Below are positions 62,701 through 64,000 of a stretch of 64,000 nt of DNA, one piece after another. A program made the translations under genes and the position numbers. The notes beneath the pieces are model-generated. The model searched no databases. It had not been told where the DNA came from and saw nothing but the letters and a program-made list of their open reading frames with translations. Every line of letters begins with the position of its first letter. The stretch's first letter is position 1. Origin of the DNA: Burhinus oedicnemus (Eukaryota > Chordata > Aves > Charadriiformes > Burhinidae); the NCBI GenBank assembly GCA_008921705.1, contig VFFE01008916.1, positions 83,190 to 147,189 of the forward strand, in the 5' to 3' direction.

Positions 62701-63829
62701 TCTTTTGGTCCCAGGATCAATAATGTTTGTAAAGTATTTTGGCACACATCAGCATCTTGCAATTCAGTATCTGCTACCACTGTGATATTTGTAGGCTTCA
62801 GGTGCAATTTGTCTCTCCTGCTTTTTTCCTGTCCTGTTCCCCTTAACCTTCATGTGCTCTGCAACCCCAAAGGGAGTTTTCTCTGATCACAGTAAATAAG
62901 CTTCCAAGGGCTCAATACACTGGGGGAGAAGAATAATCCATCCTGTTGGCTCTGGCAACTCTCTGAACTCTGGCTGGGTCTGCCAGCTGGGAAACCTGAA
63001 GCCAGAACTTAGCCCTTTGAAGATAAAAACGGTGATTACTGAAGATCAAACAAAGGCCTATTTTAACATAAATTCCTTACATGTTTCTTGAGTCCTATTC
63101 ACTGAGAGGACATTTGGGAATTTCTCTGGCTGGATTTCTGTAGTGAAGATGTTAGATTTCTTTTCTTAAACCCTGGCCCAAATACAGCCCCACAGCCTTG
63201 AAGCACAGAACTGTCTAGAGGACATGCGTATCTAAAGGCTACAAATATTCCACAGTAATCCTATCTGCAATTCAGTGCGAGAAAGATATGGCAAACTTCC
63301 GACTGCTCACAAAGAGGAGAGGGAGGAAAATTAACAAGGAAACCAACGGCTCCGCTCCTCCTTAAACACAGTGGAGCAGTGCCTGCAGATACCTGGGGAC
63401 AGCCAATGAATGCTCCATCGTCCGACCCCTTCTGGGCTTATGGATAAAAGCCCATGGAGGAGCTCTCACATCATGGTTTTCCCTCCAACAAACCACATAC
63501 TTGGTCTCTCTATAAAGTACTTTTCGTGAATAATGCTGGCGATACTGTGCGTGATCAAAATACAAACTCTGTTTTCTTGTTTGAAAAAAAAAATTAAAAA
63601 ACAGATTACCTTCTACTGCAGTGTTTTGCTGATCCACCAAAAGCGCAGAGCCATTGTGCAAGTAAGAAAGCACTGGGGCAAATGTGGAGGCATCGACTGG
63701 AAACTCCGGATCCTGCACAGTGATTCTAAGCCTCACACTGATGCTGCCGGCTTGCAGGGATTCGGTCTGCACTTTCAGCTTCCCAGATTTGTATAAAGCA
63801 GAAATGTTGGGTGGAAATGAATTTTCAAG
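35564..63829 (-). CDS. UMODL1: UMODL1 (uromodulin-like 1), 3' thirteen coding exons
   Basis: A type I membrane glycoprotein gene read on the minus strand. The visible exons encode, in order, SEA (C-terminal half), cbEGF, a Ser/Thr/Pro-rich region, FN3-like, SEA, cbEGF, ZP domain, a transmembrane segment and a short tail. That order is characteristic of UMODL1 (also called olfactorin), which in mammals has additional N-terminal EMI and WAP modules. Those would lie beyond 64000. The summed coding length is about 3.06 kb, roughly 1,020 residues, and no exon contains an in-frame stop. All acceptors are AG. Donors are GT except the GC donor after the second EGF exon (46971-46972). Codon phases join everywhere except FN3 to SEA2. 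ZP modules polymerise into extracellular filaments or matrices, and mammalian UMODL1 is linked to sensory neurons and the eye. The identification rests on domain order and motif reading, not a database search. Confidence 0.85.
35752..38493 (-). other. UMODL1: UMODL1 intron (2.7 kb)
   Basis: The donor GTGAGT abuts 38494 and the acceptor AG abuts 35751. Phase 1. I see no repeat family or other gene inside. Confidence 0.75.
38494..38578 (-). CDS. UMODL1: UMODL1 juxtamembrane exon after the ZP core
   Basis: An 85-bp exon entering in phase 0 and leaving in phase 1, with the acceptor TTGCAG and the donor GTGAGT. It encodes RCHAVRSLKTGETIATHRTS followed by WGPLCKSA. The first Cys is the tenth ZP cysteine. 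The segment then forms the region that normally holds the external hydrophobic patch and cleavage site of ZP proteins. No RXXR furin site is visible in it. One extra cysteine (GPLCKS) lies outside the ten-cysteine ZP set. Confidence 0.82.
38579..41681 (-). other. UMODL1: UMODL1 intron (3.1 kb)
   Basis: Donor GTAAGT at the 41682 side and acceptor AG at the 38578 side, phase 0. It includes an AT-rich stretch with TATATA and AATAATATAGAA repeats (about 40166-40220). No other element was recognised. Confidence 0.75.
41682..41841 (-). CDS. UMODL1: UMODL1 ZP-C exon
   Basis: A 160-bp exon starting with one base that completes a Ser codon (AG+C) and ending in phase 0 before GTAAGT. It encodes CPVPNTYTTLLENGNSRKAQ, FKMKIFSFVNNSVVYLHCKI and RICMEKPGSTCRT. 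The pattern CP...F...V.LHCKI.IC is diagnostic of the ZP-C half. Cysteines here are ZP Cys 6 to 9 (SCP, LHC, RIC, STC). One N-glycosylation site (NNSV) is present. The upstream exon supplies FISNS, giving the family-typical SCP junction. Confidence 0.92.
41842..42684 (-). other. UMODL1: UMODL1 intron (0.84 kb)
   Basis: Donor CAG/GTACAG and acceptor TTTTCAG, phase 2. Nothing else recognised. Confidence 0.75.
42685..42921 (-). CDS. UMODL1: UMODL1 ZP exon spanning the ZP-N/ZP-C linker
   Basis: A 237-bp exon entering and leaving in phase 2. It encodes LYTIFEDLHGSGHFRTEMQL, then IPKNFSVSASDDVLIEVGIQ, then VVLTDCWATPTNNSVDPLSF ending FISN. The DCWATP motif is highly conserved in ZP domains (Cys 5), and the preceding alternating hydrophobic strands fit the first ZP-C beta strands. 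NFS and NNS are potential N-glycosylation sites. The neighbouring exons join in frame on both sides. Confidence 0.92.
42922..44069 (-). other. UMODL1: UMODL1 intron (1.15 kb)
   Basis: Donor GG/GTAAGT and acceptor TTTCAG, phase 2. Nothing else recognised. Confidence 0.75.
44070..44212 (-). CDS. UMODL1: UMODL1 ZP-N exon, C-terminal part
   Basis: A 143-bp exon entering in phase 0 after TGTTCCAG and leaving in phase 2 before GTAAGT. It encodes NMTNTVVKTILRNDVSTQGV followed by IHHLKVASPIHCVFQNDLLT. The IHC cysteine is ZP-N Cys 4, and NMT is a glycosylation sequon. TDCG-like TNTV...IN strands here correspond to the CGTxxxxN region of ZP-N. The last full codons read SSGYTAE. Confidence 0.9.
44213..44879 (-). 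other. UMODL1: UMODL1 intron (0.67 kb)
   Basis: Donor GAGACT/GTAAGT and acceptor CCAG, phase 0. Nothing else recognised. Confidence 0.75.
44880..45337 (-). CDS. UMODL1: UMODL1 linker and ZP-N start exon
   Basis: A 458-bp exon entering in phase 1 (acceptor CTTTTCAG) and leaving in phase 0. The first two thirds encode a flexible Ser/Thr/Pro-rich linker (for example ATSLQTSAHVSSPAS, SPLTTDPVSTPHVSPQ) likely to be O-glycosylated. The rest begins the ZP-N domain: VRVFCEIEKISLAVQKSFLQ, LYLGEPRCNVSISNGTHVVL, AGWSDCGTEVET. Cysteines 1 to 3 (FCE, PRC, SDCG) are present. NVS and NGT are sequons. The DCGTEVE motif is typical of the ZP family. Confidence 0.9.
45338..46972 (-). other. UMODL1: UMODL1 intron (1.6 kb) with GC donor
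   Basis: The minus-strand 5' end reads GAAG/GCAAAA, so a GC dinucleotide (46971-46972) replaces GT. The acceptor is CTTTTCAG. The phases (1 and 1) match across it. It contains an ACAC-ATAT microsatellite at 46197-46220. Confidence 0.65.
46197..46220. repeat. (AC)n(AT)n microsatellite
   Basis: ACACACACATATATATATAT ending in ATGT, a compound dinucleotide repeat inside a UMODL1 intron. Confidence 0.88.
46973..47110 (-). CDS. UMODL1: UMODL1 second calcium-binding EGF exon
   Basis: A 138-bp exon, phase 1 in and phase 1 out, as is standard for shuffled cbEGF exons. It encodes DYDECESEEDDCSPDASC, HNTLGSYQCSCNEGFADV and HPERPGRSCE. All six cysteines are spaced as in cbEGF modules. The DxDE start, the hydroxylation-type Asn (CHNTLGSYQC) and the aromatic residue are present, so calcium binding is likely. 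The acceptor is CCCAACAG. No GT donor exists at the right place: the exon must end at GAAG before GCAAAA. Reading through would add about ten residues before a TGA. The G then joins CA of the next exon to give Ala, in frame. Confidence 0.85.
47111..48662 (-). other. UMODL1: UMODL1 intron (1.55 kb)
   Basis: Donor ATG/GTAAGG and acceptor CAACAG, phase 1. Nothing else recognised. Confidence 0.75.
48663..48876 (-). CDS. UMODL1: UMODL1 second SEA domain, C-terminal half
   Basis: A 214-bp exon entering in phase 0 after TTCCAG and leaving in phase 1. It encodes VHKSLPLEVLQQMDAGLIKV, LITGITNGSTVVSFNLLIAE, and a final helix and strand ending VDKSSLSIN. The segment NGSTVVSFNLLI corresponds to the SEA turn where autoproteolysis occurs in family members with GSVVV, and here it reads G-S-T-V-V. 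A consensus-looking GTAAGT (48778-48783 on the minus strand) sits inside this motif, but its use would break the frame. The adjoining SEA half is the exon at 55375-55487. Confidence 0.9.
50421..50443. repeat. (CA)n-rich microsatellite
   Basis: A GCACGCACACACACACACCC-type dinucleotide run within the largest UMODL1 intron. Confidence 0.82.
51538..51603. repeat. Tandem duplication, 2 x 33 bp
   Basis: Each unit contains GCTGTGTGTTATCCAGCCC or its variant GCTGTGTATTATCCAGCCC. The two copies are adjacent and have diverged at several bases. Intronic. Confidence 0.82.
55375..55487 (-). CDS. UMODL1: UMODL1 second SEA domain, N-terminal half
   Basis: A 113-bp exon, leaving in phase 0 at GATGAA/GTAAGT. 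It encodes VQKLSGTVRITNVKYSPGFR followed by NTSSEEYQTFAQLFVDEV, the classical SEA start (beta strand, then a helix with a YQxFAxxF pattern). With the first acceptor (TTTTGCAG/CTGTCCAG) it enters in phase 1, which does not match the upstream FN3 exon's phase-0 donor. An alternative acceptor eight bases downstream (GTCCAG/AAACTT) would restore phase. One sequon (NTSS) is present. Confidence 0.85.
55488..56389 (-). other. UMODL1: UMODL1 intron (0.9 kb) with phase discrepancy
   Basis: The candidate donor is AGAAA/GTAAAG (phase 0) and the nearest acceptor is TTTTGCAG (phase 1). I found no convincing small exon on the minus strand that would reconcile the two, but one could be missed by eye. Confidence 0.6.
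56390..56631 (-). CDS. UMODL1: UMODL1 fibronectin type III-like exon
   Basis: A 242-bp exon entering in phase 1 after TTCCTTTAG. It encodes VPVLAQIVPNVTRTSFDGTW, then FQFLLLQKKQLIWETKIQYR, then SLTVSELEPGVLYTVEIRTD and ACREESKLVYQK. The LxPGxxYTVEI stretch is the hallmark of FN3 strand F, and the conserved Trp is in strand B. The open frame continues past the GT with VKT, which would itself be a natural FN3 end, so the exact 3' boundary is uncertain. One sequon (NVT) is present. Confidence 0.83.
56632..58602 (-). other. UMODL1: UMODL1 intron (2.0 kb)
   Basis: Donor CACA/GTGAGT and acceptor TTTAG, phase 1. A purine-rich, GC-richer part lies at about 57.5-57.85 kb with overlapping frames on both strands but no domain. 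No transposon was recognised. Confidence 0.72.
58603..59337 (-). CDS. UMODL1: UMODL1 mucin-like Ser/Thr/Pro/Ala-rich exon
   Basis: An unusually long exon of 735 bp that is open throughout, phase 1 in (acceptor TGTTGCAG) and phase 1 out (donor GTGAGT). It starts EIVDPLTETMAPEVTNSTEF and continues with low-complexity stretches such as SPPDSASPATTEL and PTSAPPTPW. It ends PAPSPMPGPAMDH. There are no cysteines. Sequons include NST, NQT, NTT and NNS, and Ser/Thr/Pro density suggests heavy O-glycosylation. It probably acts as an extended spacer between the first EGF and the FN3 module. Both junctions are in frame (NCE-G-EIV upstream, DH-I-PVL downstream). I cannot say whether other species have an equivalent exon. 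Confidence 0.85.
59338..59890 (-). other. UMODL1: UMODL1 intron (0.55 kb)
   Basis: Donor GAGG/GTGAGC and acceptor TTGCAG, phase 1. Nothing else recognised. Confidence 0.75.
59891..60028 (-). CDS. UMODL1: UMODL1 first calcium-binding EGF exon
   Basis: A 138-bp exon, phase 1 to phase 1, the same size as the EGF exon at 46973-47110. It encodes DWDECASHAENDCSVFAEC, INLMGSYLCRCKTTMDTN and PSRPGRNCEG. Six cysteines are in cbEGF spacing. The DxDE start and CINLMGSYLC (Asn and aromatic positions) support calcium binding. Both EGF exons share the ending RPGR-(N/S)-CE, pointing to an internal duplication within the gene. Acceptor TCTTACAG, donor GTGAGC. Confidence 0.92.
60029..63609 (-). other. UMODL1: UMODL1 intron (3.6 kb)
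   Basis: Donor GAAG/GTAATC and acceptor CTTACAG, phase 1. It includes a CA-rich microsatellite at 61596-61624 and a second short one near 61738-61749. No other feature was recognised. Confidence 0.72.
61596..61624. repeat. (CA)n-rich microsatellite
   Basis: CACTCACACACATACACTCA continuing to CACACACTG, an imperfect dinucleotide run. Confidence 0.8.
63610..63829 (-). CDS. UMODL1: UMODL1 first SEA domain, C-terminal half
   Basis: A 220-bp exon entering in phase 0 after TTTGCTCAG and leaving in phase 1 before GTAATC. It encodes LENSFPPNISALYKSGKLKV, then QTESLQAGSISVRLRITVQD, then FAPVLSYLHNGSALLVDQQN and TAVE. Position, phase and the GSISV turn parallel the second SEA exon at 48663-48876 (GSTVV), so the two SEA modules share exon architecture. 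NIS and NGS are sequons. It joins the EGF exon as AVE-D-WDEC. The N-terminal half of this SEA domain should lie beyond 64000. Confidence 0.9.
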
Positions 63830-64000
63830 CTGAGCAAAGGGAGAGAAGCCTCGACAATTAGGGAGCCAAGAGGAACAGCTCCTTCTAAAACTGAAGTATG
63901 GTGGTACCATTTTAAAGATTTATACATGCACAACGTAGAAAATACTGTAAAAAGAGAAGTTTCAAAGTGTTTCAGAAATCTTACTTTTCAGAGATTATTG
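63830..64000 (-). other. UMODL1: UMODL1 intron, continuing past the right edge
   Basis: Sequence upstream of the first SEA exon. The phase-0 acceptor implies another coding exon outside the window. No exon is visible here. Confidence 0.65.

Noticed and set aside
1..64000. CRISPR arrays, bacterial operons or ribosome binding sites
   Set aside because: The sequence is intron-containing vertebrate DNA. No regularly spaced direct repeats with unique spacers were seen.

Overview
The window looks like bird nuclear DNA. It is intron-rich and mostly AT-rich. It carries several CR1 LINE copies, including three with the avian-type 3' tail (GATTCTGTGATTCTATGA-like octamers), and a TGT...ACA solo LTR. 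I cannot name the species from sequence alone.

The right half (about 35.2-63.8 kb, minus strand) is the 3' part of one multi-exon gene, which I identify as UMODL1 (uromodulin-like 1). Thirteen coding exons can be placed with splice sites. In transcription order they encode: the second half of a SEA domain (63.6-63.8 kb); a calcium-binding EGF module (59.9-60.0 kb); a Ser/Thr/Pro/Ala-rich mucin-like stretch (58.6-59.3 kb); a fibronectin type III-like module (56.4-56.6 kb); a second SEA domain split over two exons (55.4 and 48.7 kb); a second calcium-binding EGF module (47.0 kb); a ten-cysteine zona pellucida (ZP) domain over four exons (45.3-41.7 kb); a juxtamembrane exon (38.5 kb); and a transmembrane segment with a short cytoplasmic tail (35.6 kb). 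The 5' part of the gene lies beyond position 64000. Reading frames join at every boundary except FN3 to SEA2. One donor, after the second EGF exon, is GC instead of GT.

The left half (1-35 kb) is downstream intergenic sequence in which I find no convincing exon. It opens with a GC-rich tandem repeat of 744-bp period that runs off the left edge (1-1082). A CR1 3' fragment follows at 1.6 kb and another at 10.6 kb, and a shuffled CR1 reverse-transcriptase fragment lies at 16.6-17.0 kb. A GC-rich segment (about 21.6-22.6 kb) borders a striking 96-bp inverted repeat (22629-23024). A long decayed CR1 (about 27.54-31.28 kb) is split by a 735-bp solo LTR with intact 5-bp target duplications.

The main points to check are the inverted repeat, the two unusual splice junctions in UMODL1, the 744-bp tandem repeat and the nested LTR.
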